From the NCBI GenBank assembly GCA_964019425.1, contig OZ025842.1:667541-731540 (forward strand): a stretch of DNA of 64,000 bases. The letters are read 5' to 3'. The notes beneath the pieces were generated by a model that did no database searches, was not told the DNA's origin, and was given only the letters and a program-made list of their open reading frames with translations. Position numbers and translations under genes: made by a program. Of this stretch, positions 52,601-64,000 are shown piece after piece (within the stretch, counting starts at the first letter, position 1; the number at the start of each line of letters is the position of its first letter). The DNA comes from Flectonema sp. DT1601 (Eukaryota > Euglenozoa > Diplonemea > Diplonemida > Diplonemidae).

Positions 52601-55600
52601 AATTTCTAATTACCTGGGGTAACTGCTTTTTAAGGTTAACCAACGATTCTAAAGCTACAGTTTCTGTACTTTATTGGTACAGTCTCAATATCTAAGCTTG
52701 CTTAGAATATTTAGCCAACCTCTTAGGAAGAATTCTCTTCTTTTGGGGTTTTTTTATTGCCCGTTCACCTCTGTTTGCCAAGCAGAGAAAATGAACCGAG
52801 ACTTACCGTGCTTATCCTATTTTTATGTAGAAAATTTAATTTATATTATTTAATATATTTTTCTTTTGGCTTTTCCCCCCGAAAGACGTAATTTTCGCCG
52901 CTCCTGTGTTAATGTTAAAGCTAAGACCGAGCCCCAGCAATACTCTGCTAATAAATCTTTTCTGCGAATTTTTTCATGGTGGGTCAAACCCCTAAGAAAT
53001 AAAAAAATCTGCAATTGCCTGCGGCCATACTCTGGTGAATGCACCCCATCCCGCCCGATTTGGGAAGTTAAGCACCAGCAGGCCTGGTTAGTACTGCGGT
53101 GAGTGATCACGTGGGAACCCCGGGTGCTTGCAGGCTTTTTCCCTTACTTCCCTACCCGCAAGCAAGCATTTCTGCTAGTTCTGGCTGGTAGTTCTAAAAG
53201 CCACACAATTTCTAATTACCTGGGGTAACTGCTTTTTAAGGTTAACCAACGATTCTAAAGCTACAGTTTCTGTACTTTATTGGTACAGTCTCAATATCTA
53301 AGCTTGCTTAGAATATTTAGCCAACCTCTTAGGAAGAATTCTCTTCTTTTGGGGTTTTTTTATTGCCCGTTCACCTCTGTTTGCCAAGCAGAGAAAATGA
53401 ACCGAGACTTACCGTGCTTATCCTATTTTTATGTAGAAAATTTAATTTATATTATTTAATATATTTTTCTTTTGGCTTTTCCCCCCGAAAGACGTAATTT
53501 TCGCCGCTCCTGTGTTAATGTTAAAGCTAAGACCGAGCCCCAGCAATACTCTGCTAATAAATCTTTTCTGCGAATTTTTTCATGGTGGGTCAAACCCCTA
53601 AGAAATAAAAAAATCTGCAATTGCCTGCGGCCATACTCTGGTGAATGCACCCCATCCCGCCCGATTTGGGAAGTTAAGCACCAGCAGGCCTGGTTAGTAC
53701 TGCGGTGAGTGATCACGTGGGAACCCCGGGTGCTTGCAGGCTTTTTCCCTTACTTCCCTACCCGCAAGCAAGCATTTCTGCTAGTTCTGGCTGGTAGTTC
53801 TAAAAGCCACACAATTTCTAATTACCTGGGGTAACTGCTTTTTAAGGTTAACCAACGATTCTAAAGCTACAGTTTCTGTACTTTATTGGTACAGTCTCAA
53901 TATCTAAGCTTGCTTAGAATATTTAGCCAACCTCTTAGGAAGAATTCTCTTCTTTTGGGGTTTTTTTATTGCCCGTTCACCTCTGTTTGCCAAGCAGAGA
54001 AAATGAACCGAGACTTACCGTGCTTATCCTATTTTTATGTAGAAAATTTAATTTATATTATTTAATATATTTTTCTTTTGGCTTTTCCCCCCGAAAGACG
54101 TAATTTTCGCCGCTCCTGTGTTAATGTTAAAGCTAAGACCGAGCCCCAGCAATACTCTGCTAATAAATCTTTTCTGCGAATTTTTTCATGGTGGGTCAAA
54201 CCCCTAAGAAATAAAAAAATCTGCAATTGCCTGCGGCCATACTCTGGTGAATGCACCCCATCCCGCCCGATTTGGGAAGTTAAGCACCAGCAGGCCTGGT
54301 TAGTACTGCGGTGAGTGATCACGTGGGAACCCCGGGTGCTTGCAGGCTTTTTCCCTTACTTCCCTACCCGCAAGCAAGCATTTCTGCTAGTTCTGGCTGG
54401 TAGTTCTAAAAGCCACACAATTTCTAATTACCTGGGGTAACTGCTTTTTAAGGTTAACCAACGATTCTAAAGCTACAGTTTCTGTACTTTATTGGTACAG
54501 TCTCAATATCTAAGCTTGCTTAGAATATTTAGCCAACCTCTTAGGAAGAATTCTCTTCTTTTGGGGTTTTTTTATTGCCCGTTCACCTCTGTTTGCCAAG
54601 CAGAGAAAATGAACCGAGACTTACCGTGCTTATCCTATTTTTATGTAGAAAATTTAATTTATATTATTTAATATATTTTTCTTTTGGCTTTTCCCCCCGA
54701 AAGACGTAATTTTCGCCGCTCCTGTGTTAATGTTAAAGCTAAGACCGAGCCCCAGCAATACTCTGCTAATAAATCTTTTCTGCGAATTTTTTCATGGTGG
54801 GTCAAACCCCTAAGAAATAAAAAAATCTGCAATTGCCTGCGGCCATACTCTGGTGAATGCACCCCATCCCGCCCGATTTGGGAAGTTAAGCACCAGCAGG
54901 CCTGGTTAGTACTGCGGTGAGTGATCACGTGGGAACCCCGGGTGCTTGCAGGCTTTTTCCCTTACTTCCCTACCCGCAAGCAAGCATTTCTGCTAGTTCT
55001 GGCTGGTAGTTCTAAAAGCCACACAATTTCTAATTACCTGGGGTAACTGCTTTTTAAGGTTAACCAACGATTCTAAAGCTACAGTTTCTGTACTTTATTG
55101 GTACAGTCTCAATATCTAAGCTTGCTTAGAATATTTAGCCAACCTCTTAGGAAGAATTCTCTTCTTTTGGGGTTTTTTTATTGCCCGTTCACCTCTGTTT
55201 GCCAAGCAGAGAAAATGAACCGAGACTTACCGTGCTTATCCTATTTTTATGTAGAAAATTTAATTTATATTATTTAATATATTTTTCTTTTGGCTTTTCC
55301 CCCCGAAAGACGTAATTTTCGCCGCTCCTGTGTTAATGTTAAAGCTAAGACCGAGCCCCAGCAATACTCTGCTAATAAATCTTTTCTGCGAATTTTTTCA
55401 TGGTGGGTCAAACCCCTAAGAAATAAAAAAATCTGCAATTGCCTGCGGCCATACTCTGGTGAATGCACCCCATCCCGCCCGATTTGGGAAGTTAAGCACC
55501 AGCAGGCCTGGTTAGTACTGCGGTGAGTGATCACGTGGGAACCCCGGGTGCTTGCAGGCTTTTTCCCTTACTTCCCTACCCGCAAGCAAGCATTTCTGCT

Positions 55601-57145
55601 AGTTCTGGCTGGTAGTTCTAAAAGCCACACAATTTCTAATTACCTGGGGTAACTGCTTTTTAAGGTTAACCAACGATTCTAAAGCTACAGTTTCTGTACT
55701 TTATTGGTACAGTCTCAATATCTAAGCTTGCTTAGAATATTTAGCCAACCTCTTAGGAAGAATTCTCTTCTTTTGGGGTTTTTTTATTGCCCGTTCACCT
55801 CTGTTTGCCAAGCAGAGAAAATGAACCGAGACTTACCGTGCTTATCCTATTTTTATGTAGAAAATTTAATTTATATTATTTAATATATTTTTCTTTTGGC
55901 TTTTCCCCCCGAAAGACGTAATTTTCGCCGCTCCTGTGTTAATGTTAAAGCTAAGACCGAGCCCCAGCAATACTCTGCTAATAAATCTTTTCTGCGAATT
56001 TTTTCATGGTGGGTCAAACCCCTAAGAAATAAAAAAATCTGCAATTGCCTGCGGCCATACTCTGGTGAATGCACCCCATCCCGCCCGATTTGGGAAGTTA
56101 AGCACCAGCAGGCCTGGTTAGTACTGCGGTGAGTGATCACGTGGGAACCCCGGGTGCTTGCAGGCTTTTTCCCTTACTTCCCTACCCGCAAGCAAGCATT
56201 TCTGCTAGTTCTGGCTGGTAGTTCTAAAAGCCACACAATTTCTAATTACCTGGGGTAACTGCTTTTTAAGGTTAACCAACGATTCTAAAGCTACAGTTTC
56301 TGTACTTTATTGGTACAGTCTCAATATCTAAGCTTGCTTAGAATATTTAGCCAACCTCTTAGGAAGAATTCTCTTCTTTTGGGGTTTTTTTATTGCCCGT
56401 TCACCTCTGTTTGCCAAGCAGAGAAAATGAACCGAGACTTACCGTGCTTATCCTATTTTTATGTAGAAAATTTAATTTATATTATTTAATATATTTTTCT
56501 TTTGGCTTTTCCCCCCGAAAGACGTAATTTTCGCCGCTCCTGTGTTAATGTTAAAGCTAAGACCGAGCCCCAGCAATACTCTGCTAATAAATCTTTTCTG
56601 CGAATTTTTTCATGGTGGGTCAAACCCCTAAGAAATAAAAAAATCTGCAATTGCCTGCGGCCATACTCTGGTGAATGCACCCCATCCCGCCCGATTTGGG
56701 AAGTTAAGCACCAGCAGGCCTGGTTAGTACTGCGGTGAGTGATCACGTGGGAACCCCGGGTGCTTGCAGGCTTTTTCCCTTACTTCCCTACCCGCAAGCA
56801 AGCATTTCTGCTAGTTCTGGCTGGTAGTTCTAAAAGCCACACAATTTCTAATTACCTGGGGTAACTGCTTTTTAAGGTTAACCAACGATTCTAAAGCTAC
56901 AGTTTCTGTACTTTATTGGTACAGTCTCAATATCTAAGCTTGCTTAGAATATTTAGCCAACCTCTTAGGAAGAATTCTCTTCTTTTGGGGTTTTTTTATT
57001 GCCCGTTCACCTCTGTTTGCCAAGCAGAGAAAATGAACCGAGACTTACCGTGCTTATCCTATTTTTATGTAGAAAATTTAATTTATATTATTTAATATAT
57101 TTTTCTTTTGGCTTTTCCCCCCGAAAGACGTAATTTTCGCCGCTC
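49634..57145 (+). repeat. 5S-SL array, block 3
   Basis: Begins with the 3' part of the interrupted SL gene (49634 to about 49721). 5S genes start at 49987 + 606k, k = 0-11 (last 56653): 12 copies. SL genes start at 50214 + 606k, k = 0-11 (last 56880): 12 copies. Units are identical by eye to block 1. Confidence 0.96.
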
Positions 57146-58250
57146 CTGTAATGTTAAAGCTAAGACCGAGCCCCAGCAATACTCTGCTAATAAATCTTTC
57201 TGCGAATTTTTCATGGTGGGTCAAACCCCTAAGAAATAAAAAATCTGCAATTGCCTGCGGCCATACTCTGGTGAATGCACCCCATCCCGCCCGATTTGGG
57301 AAGTTAAGCACCAGCAGGCCTGGTTAGTACTGCGGTGAGTGATCACGTGGGAACCCCGGGTGCTTGCAGGCTTTTTCCCTTACTTCCCTACCCGCAAAGC
57401 AAGCATTTCTGCTAGTTCTGGCTGGTAGTTCTAAAAGCCACACAATTCTAATTACCTGGGGTAACTGCTTTTAAGGTTAACCAACGATTCTAAAGCTACA
57501 GTTTCTGTACTTTATTGGTACAGTCTCAATATCTAAGCTTGCTTAGAATATTTAGCCAACCTCTTAGGAAGAATTCTCTTCTTTTGGGGTTTTTTTATTG
57601 CCCGTTCACCTCTGTTTGCCAAGCAGAGAAATGAACCGAGACTTACCGTGCTTATCCTATTTTTATGTAGAAAATTTAATTTATATTATTTAATATATTT
57701 TTCTTTTGGCTTTTCCCCCCGAAAGACGTAATTTTCGCCGCTCCTGTGTTAATGTTAAAGCTAAGACCGAGCCCCAGCAATACTCTGCTAATAAATCTTT
57801 TCTGCGAATTTTTCATGGGTGGGTCAAACCCCTAAGAAATAAAAAATCTGCAATTGCCTGCGGCCATACTCTGGTGAATGCACCCCATCCCGCCCGATTT
57901 GGGAAGTTAAGCACCAGCAGGCCTGGTTAGTACTGCGGTGAGTGATCACGTGGGAACCCCGGGTGCTTGCAGGCTTTTTCCCTTACTTCCCTACCCCGCA
58001 AGCAAGCATTTCTGCTAGTTCTGGCTGGTAGTTCTAAAAGCCACACAATTTCTAATTACCTGGGGTAACTGCTTTTTAAGGTTAACCAACGATTCTAAAG
58101 CTACAGTTTCTGCTACTTTATTGGTACAGTCTCAATATCTAAGCTTGCTTAGAATATTTAGCCAACCTCTTAGGAAGAATTCTCTTCTTTTGGGGTTTTT
58201 TTATTGCCCGTTCACCTGTTAGCAATCAGTAGCAAGAAAGAAAATGAACC
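57146..58250 (+). repeat. Diverged patch of the 5S-SL array
   Basis: Two units with many one- to few-base indels, mostly in homopolymers, plus a replaced stretch near 58,217-58,241. 5S genes start at 57253 and 57856; SL genes at 57479 and 58084. Spacing between 5S genes is 600, 603 and 614 instead of 606. The 5S coding sequences themselves look unchanged. Confidence 0.9.
58084..58123 (+). ncRNA. SL exon variant with one extra base
   Basis: Reads CTGCTACTTTATTG where all others read CTGTACTTTATTG, giving a 40-nt exon and disturbing stem-loop I. It lies inside the diverged patch, so sequencing error is a real alternative. Confidence 0.8.
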
Positions 58251-61200
58251 GAGACTTACCGTGCTTATCCTATTTTTATGTAGAAAATTTAATTTATATT
58301 ATTTAATATATTTTTCTTTTGGCTTTTCCCCCCGAAAGACGTAATTTTCGCCGCTCCTGTGTTAATGTTAAAGCTAAGACCGAGCCCCAGCAATACTCTG
58401 CTAATAAATCTTTTCTGCGAATTTTTTCATGGTGGGTCAAACCCCTAAGAAATAAAAAAATCTGCAATTGCCTGCGGCCATACTCTGGTGAATGCACCCC
58501 ATCCCGCCCGATTTGGGAAGTTAAGCACCAGCAGGCCTGGTTAGTACTGCGGTGAGTGATCACGTGGGAACCCCGGGTGCTTGCAGGCTTTTTCCCTTAC
58601 TTCCCTACCCGCAAGCAAGCATTTCTGCTAGTTCTGGCTGGTAGTTCTAAAAGCCACACAATTTCTAATTACCTGGGGTAACTGCTTTTTAAGGTTAACC
58701 AACGATTCTAAAGCTACAGTTTCTGTACTTTATTGGTACAGTCTCAATATCTAAGCTTGCTTAGAATATTTAGCCAACCTCTTAGGAAGAATTCTCTTCT
58801 TTTGGGGTTTTTTTATTGCCCGTTCACCTCTGTTTGCCAAGCAGAGAAAATGAACCGAGACTTACCGTGCTTATCCTATTTTTATGTAGAAAATTTAATT
58901 TATATTATTTAATATATTTTTCTTTTGGCTTTTCCCCCCGAAAGACGTAATTTTCGCCGCTCCTGTGTTAATGTTAAAGCTAAGACCGAGCCCCAGCAAT
59001 ACTCTGCTAATAAATCTTTTCTGCGAATTTTTTCATGGTGGGTCAAACCCCTAAGAAATAAAAAAATCTGCAATTGCCTGCGGCCATACTCTGGTGAATG
59101 CACCCCATCCCGCCCGATTTGGGAAGTTAAGCACCAGCAGGCCTGGTTAGTACTGCGGTGAGTGATCACGTGGGAACCCCGGGTGCTTGCAGGCTTTTTC
59201 CCTTACTTCCCTACCCGCAAGCAAGCATTTCTGCTAGTTCTGGCTGGTAGTTCTAAAAGCCACACAATTTCTAATTACCTGGGGTAACTGCTTTTTAAGG
59301 TTAACCAACGATTCTAAAGCTACAGTTTCTGTACTTTATTGGTACAGTCTCAATATCTAAGCTTGCTTAGAATATTTAGCCAACCTCTTAGGAAGAATTC
59401 TCTTCTTTTGGGGTTTTTTTATTGCCCGTTCACCTCTGTTTGCCAAGCAGAGAAAATGAACCGAGACTTACCGTGCTTATCCTATTTTTATGTAGAAAAT
59501 TTAATTTATATTATTTAATATATTTTTCTTTTGGCTTTTCCCCCCGAAAGACGTAATTTTCGCCGCTCCTGTGTTAATGTTAAAGCTAAGACCGAGCCCC
59601 AGCAATACTCTGCTAATAAATCTTTTCTCAGCGAATTTTTTCATGGTGGGTCAAACCCCTAAGAAATAAAAAAATCTGCAATTGCCTGCGGCCATACTCT
59701 GGTGAATGCACCCCATCCCGCCCGATTTGGGAAGTTAAGCACCAGCAGGCCTGGTTAGTACTGCGGTGAGTGATCACGTGGGAACCCCGGGTGCTTGCAG
59801 GCTTTTTCCCTTACTTCCCTACCCGCAAGCAAGCATTTCTGCTAGTTCTGGCTGGTAGTTCTAAAAGCCACACAATTTCTAATTACCTGGGGTAACTGCT
59901 TTTTAAGGTTAACCAACGATTCTAAAGCTACAGTTTCTGTACTTTATTGGTACAGTCTCAATATCTAAGCTTGCTTAGAATATTTAGCCAACCTCTTAGG
60001 AAGAATTCTCTTCTTTTGGGGTTTTTTTATTGCCCGTTCACCTCTGTTTGCCAAGCAGAGAAAATGAACCGAGACTTACCGTGCTTATCCTATTTTTATG
60101 TAGAAAATTTAATTTATATTATTTAATATATTTTTCTTTTGGCTTTTCCCCCCGAAAGACGTAATTTTCGCCGCTCCTGTGTTAATGTTAAAGCTAAGAC
60201 CGAGCCCCAGCAATACTCTGCTAATAAATCTTTTCTGCGAATTTTTTCATGGTGGGTCAAACCCCTAAGAAATAAAAAAATCTGCAATTGCCTGCGGCCA
60301 TACTCTGGTGAATGCACCCCATCCCGCCCGATTTGGGAAGTTAAGCACCAGCAGGCCTGGTTAGTACTGCGGTGAGTGATCACGTGGGAACCCCGGGTGC
60401 TTGCAGGCTTTTTCCCTTACTTCCCTACCCGCAAGCAAGCATTTCTGCTAGTTCTGGCTGGTAGTTCTAAAAGCCACACAATTTCTAATTACCTGGGGTA
60501 ACTGCTTTTTAAGGTTAACCAACGATTCTAAAGCTACAGTTTCTGTACTTTATTGGTACAGTCTCAATATCTAAGCTTGCTTAGAATATTTAGCCAACCT
60601 CTTAGGAAGAATTCTCTTCTTTTGGGGTTTTTTTATTGCCCGTTCACCTCTGTTTGCCAAGCAGAGAAAATGAACCGAGACTTACCGTGCTTATCCTATT
60701 TTTATGTAGAAAATTTAATTTATATTATTTAATATATTTTTCTTTTGGCTTTTCCCCCCGAAAGACGTAATTTTCGCCGCTCCTGTGTTAATGTTAAAGC
60801 TAAGACCGAGCCCCAGCAATACTCTGCTAATAAATCTTTTCTGCGAATTTTTTCATGGTGGGTCAAACCCCTAAGAAATAAAAAAATCTGCAATTGCCTG
60901 CGGCCATACTCTGGTGAATGCACCCCATCCCGCCCGATTTGGGAAGTTAAGCACCAGCAGGCCTGGTTAGTACTGCGGTGAGTGATCACGTGGGAACCCC
61001 GGGTGCTTGCAGGCTTTTTCCCTTACTTCCCTACCCGCAAGCAAGCATTTCTGCTAGTTCTGGCTGGTAGTTCTAAAAGCCACACAATTTCTAATTACCT
61101 GGGGTAACTGCTTTTTAAGGTTAACCAACGATTCTAAAGCTACAGTTTCTGTACTTTATTGGTACAGTCTCAATATCTAAGCTTGCTTAGAATATTTAGC

Positions 61201-64000
61201 CAACCTCTTAGGAAGAATTCTCTTCTTTTGGGGTTTTTTTATTGCCCGTTCACCTCTGTTTGCCAAGCAGAGAAAATGAACCGAGACTTACCGTGCTTAT
61301 CCTATTTTTATGTAGAAAATTTAATTTATATTATTTAATATATTTTTCTTTTGGCTTTTCCCCCCGAAAGACGTAATTTTCGCCGCTCCTGTGTTAATGT
61401 TAAAGCTAAGACCGAGCCCCAGCAATACTCTGCTAATAAATCTTTTCTGCGAATTTTTTCATGGTGGGTCAAACCCCTAAGAAATAAAAAAATCTGCAAT
61501 TGCCTGCGGCCATACTCTGGTGAATGCACCCCATCCCGCCCGATTTGGGAAGTTAAGCACCAGCAGGCCTGGTTAGTACTGCGGTGAGTGATCACGTGGG
61601 AACCCCGGGTGCTTGCAGGCTTTTTCCCTTACTTCCCTACCCGCAAGCAAGCATTTCTGCTAGTTCTGGCTGGTAGTTCTAAAAGCCACACAATTTCTAA
61701 TTACCTGGGGTAACTGCTTTTTAAGGTTAACCAACGATTCTAAAGCTACAGTTTCTGTACTTTATTGGTACAGTCTCAATATCTAAGCTTGCTTAGAATA
61801 TTTAGCCAACCTCTTAGGAAGAATTCTCTTCTTTTGGGGTTTTTTTATTGCCCGTTCACCTCTGTTTGCCAAGCAGAGAAAATGAACCGAGACTTACCGT
61901 GCTTATCCTATTTTTATGTAGAAAATTTAATTTATATTATTTAATATATTTTTCTTTTGGCTTTTCCCCCCGAAAGACGTAATTTTCGCCGCTCCTGTGT
62001 TAATGTTAAAGCTAAGACCGAGCCCCAGCAATACTCTGCTAATAAATCTTTTCTGCGAATTTTTTCATGGTGGGTCAAACCCCTAAGAAATAAAAAAATC
62101 TGCAATTGCCTGCGGCCATACTCTGGTGAATGCACCCCATCCCGCCCGATTTGGGAAGTTAAGCACCAGCAGGCCTGGTTAGTACTGCGGTGAGTGATCA
62201 CGTGGGAACCCCGGGTGCTTGCAGGCTTTTTCCCTTACTTCCCTACCCGCAAGCAAGCATTTCTGCTAGTTCTGGCTGGTAGTTCTAAAAGCCACACAAT
62301 TTCTAATTACCTGGGGTAACTGCTTTTTAAGGTTAACCAACGATTCTAAAGCTACAGTTTCTGTACTTTATTGGTACAGTCTCAATATCTAAGCTTGCTT
62401 AGAATATTTAGCCAACCTCTTAGGAAGAATTCTCTTCTTTTGGGGTTTTTTTATTGCCCGTTCACCTCTGTTTGCCAAGCAGAGAAAATGAACCGAGACT
62501 TACCGTGCTTATCCTATTTTTATGTAGAAAATTTAATTTATATTATTTAATATATTTTTCTTTTGGCTTTTCCCCCCGAAAGACGTAATTTTCGCCGCTC
62601 CTGTGTTAATGTTAAAGCTAAGACCGAGCCCCAGCAATACTCTGCTAATAAATCTTTTCTGCGAATTTTTTCATGGTGGGTCAAACCCCTAAGAAATAAA
62701 AAAATCTGCAATTGCCTGCGGCCATACTCTGGTGAATGCACCCCATCCCGCCCGATTTGGGAAGTTAAGCACCAGCAGGCCTGGTTAGTACTGCGGTGAG
62801 TGATCACGTGGGAACCCCGGGTGCTTGCAGGCTTTTTCCCTTACTTCCCTACCCGCAAGCAAGCATTTCTGCTAGTTCTGGCTGGTAGTTCTAAAAGCCA
62901 CACAATTTCTAATTACCTGGGGTAACTGCTTTTTAAGGTTAACCAACGATTCTAAAGCTACAGTTTCTGTACTTTATTGGTACAGTCTCAATATCTAAGC
63001 TTGCTTAGAATATTTAGCCAACCTCTTAGGAAGAATTCTCTTCTTTTGGGGTTTTTTTATTGCCCGTTCACCTCTGTTTGCCAAGCAGAGAAAATGAACC
63101 GAGACTTACCGTGCTTATCCTATTTTTATGTAGAAAATTTAATTTATATTATTTAATATATTTTTCTTTTGGCTTTTCCCCCCGAAAGACGTAATTTTCG
63201 CCGCTCCTGTGTTAATGTTAAAGCTAAGACCGAGCCCCAGCAATACTCTGCTAATAAATCTTTTCTGCGAATTTTTTCATGGTGGGTCAAACCCCTAAGA
63301 AATAAAAAAATCTGCAATTGCCTGCGGCCATACTCTGGTGAATGCACCCCATCCCGCCCGATTTGGGAAGTTAAGCACCAGCAGGCCTGGTTAGTACTGC
63401 GGTGAGTGATCACGTGGGAACCCCGGGTGCTTGCAGGCTTTTTCCCTTACTTCCCTACCCGCAAGCAAGCATTTCTGCTAGTTCTGGCTGGTAGTTCTAA
63501 AAGCCACACAATTTCTAATTACCTGGGGTAACTGCTTTTTAAGGTTAACCAACGATTCTAAAGCTACAGTTTCTGTACTTTATTGGTACAGTCTCAATAT
63601 CTAAGCTTGCTTAGAATATTTAGCCAACCTCTTAGGAAGAATTCTCTTCTTTTGGGGTTTTTTTATTGCCCGTTCACCTCTGTTTGCCAAGCAGAGAAAA
63701 TGAACCGAGACTTACCGTGCTTATCCTATTTTTATGTAGAAAATTTAATTTATATTATTTAATATATTTTTCTTTTGGCTTTTCCCCCCGAAAGACGTAA
63801 TTTTCGCCGCTCCTGTGTTAATGTTAAAGCTAAGACCGAGCCCCAGCAATACTCTGCTAATAAATCTTTTCTGCGAATTTTTTCATGGTGGGTCAAACCC
63901 CTAAGAAATAAAAAAATCTGCAATTGCCTGCGGCCATACTCTGGTGAATGCACCCCATCCCGCCCGATTTGGGAAGTTAAGCACCAGCAGGCCTGGTTAG
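58251..64000 (+). repeat. 5S-SL array, block 4 (continues beyond the window)
   Basis: 5S genes start at 58470, 59076, 59684, then 60290 + 606k for k = 0-5 (last complete 63320), with a partial one at 63926. SL genes start at 58697, 59303, 59911, then 60517 + 606k for k = 0-5 (last 63547). The unit before 59684 has two extra bases (TTTTCTCAGCG) in the spacer. Otherwise the units match blocks 1 and 3. Confidence 0.95.
63926..64000 (+). rRNA. 5S rRNA, cut by the window end
   Basis: The first 75 nt match the array 5S exactly. Confidence 0.93.

Noticed and set aside
22922-64000. CRISPR-like array of regular repeats
   Set aside because: The whole 606-bp unit is repeated without unique spacers, and it carries recognisable 5S and SL genes. 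The setting is eukaryotic.

Overview
Nuclear DNA of a euglenozoan protist, most likely a diplonemid or close relative. The decisive evidence is a 606-bp tandem repeat carrying two RNA genes on the same strand: a 5S rRNA gene and a spliced-leader (SL) RNA gene. The 39-nt SL exon starts AACCAACG, ends CTGTACTTTATTG, and is followed directly by GT. From memory it resembles published Diplonema leaders more than trypanosome ones. Protein genes fit this picture: several start codons sit shortly downstream of a pyrimidine-rich tract plus AG (trans-splice acceptor), yet some genes also have ordinary GT-AG cis-introns, which are rare in kinetoplastids.

Layout. 1-6.4 kb is ordinary housekeeping DNA, all on the + strand: a 5'-truncated, membrane-anchored cyclophilin, a DEAH-box helicase, a methylthioadenosine phosphorylase/purine nucleoside phosphorylase with one intron, and a TBC-domain Rab-GAP. 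6.4-10 kb is sparse, with a few orphan exons or small open frames that I cannot name. 10-22.9 kb is an accessory region. It holds three copies (one apparently whole, two broken) of a P-loop NTPase family that looks like the Crinkler / trypanosome RHS class, two pieces of a Penelope-like retroelement inserted into or beside that family, an exon with an HNH nuclease motif, and a recurring non-coding module.

22.9-64 kb is the 5S-SL array. I count 58 complete 5S genes plus one cut by the window end, and 56 uninterrupted SL genes plus two interrupted ones. Almost every unit looks identical; one patch of about 1.1 kb (57.15-58.25 kb) carries many small indels.

The standout feature is a tyrosine-recombinase (YR) retrotransposon of the VIPER/Ngaro/DIRS group that sits in the SL exon. 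A whole-looking 5,148-bp copy (44,486-49,633; gene order Gag, YR, RT-RNase H; A1...B1-A2-B2 split direct repeats) and a 564-bp solo terminal unit (42,710-43,273) lie after exactly the same nucleotide, position 26 of the 39-nt SL exon, in two different array units. No target duplication is visible. The insertion point lies beside the centre of an inverted repeat in the SL exon, and the element's own joined ends form a similar inverted repeat. This is a YR counterpart of the non-LTR elements SLACS/CZAR/CRE that invade SL genes of trypanosomatids. I do not know of a described YR element with this target, but I could not search the literature.
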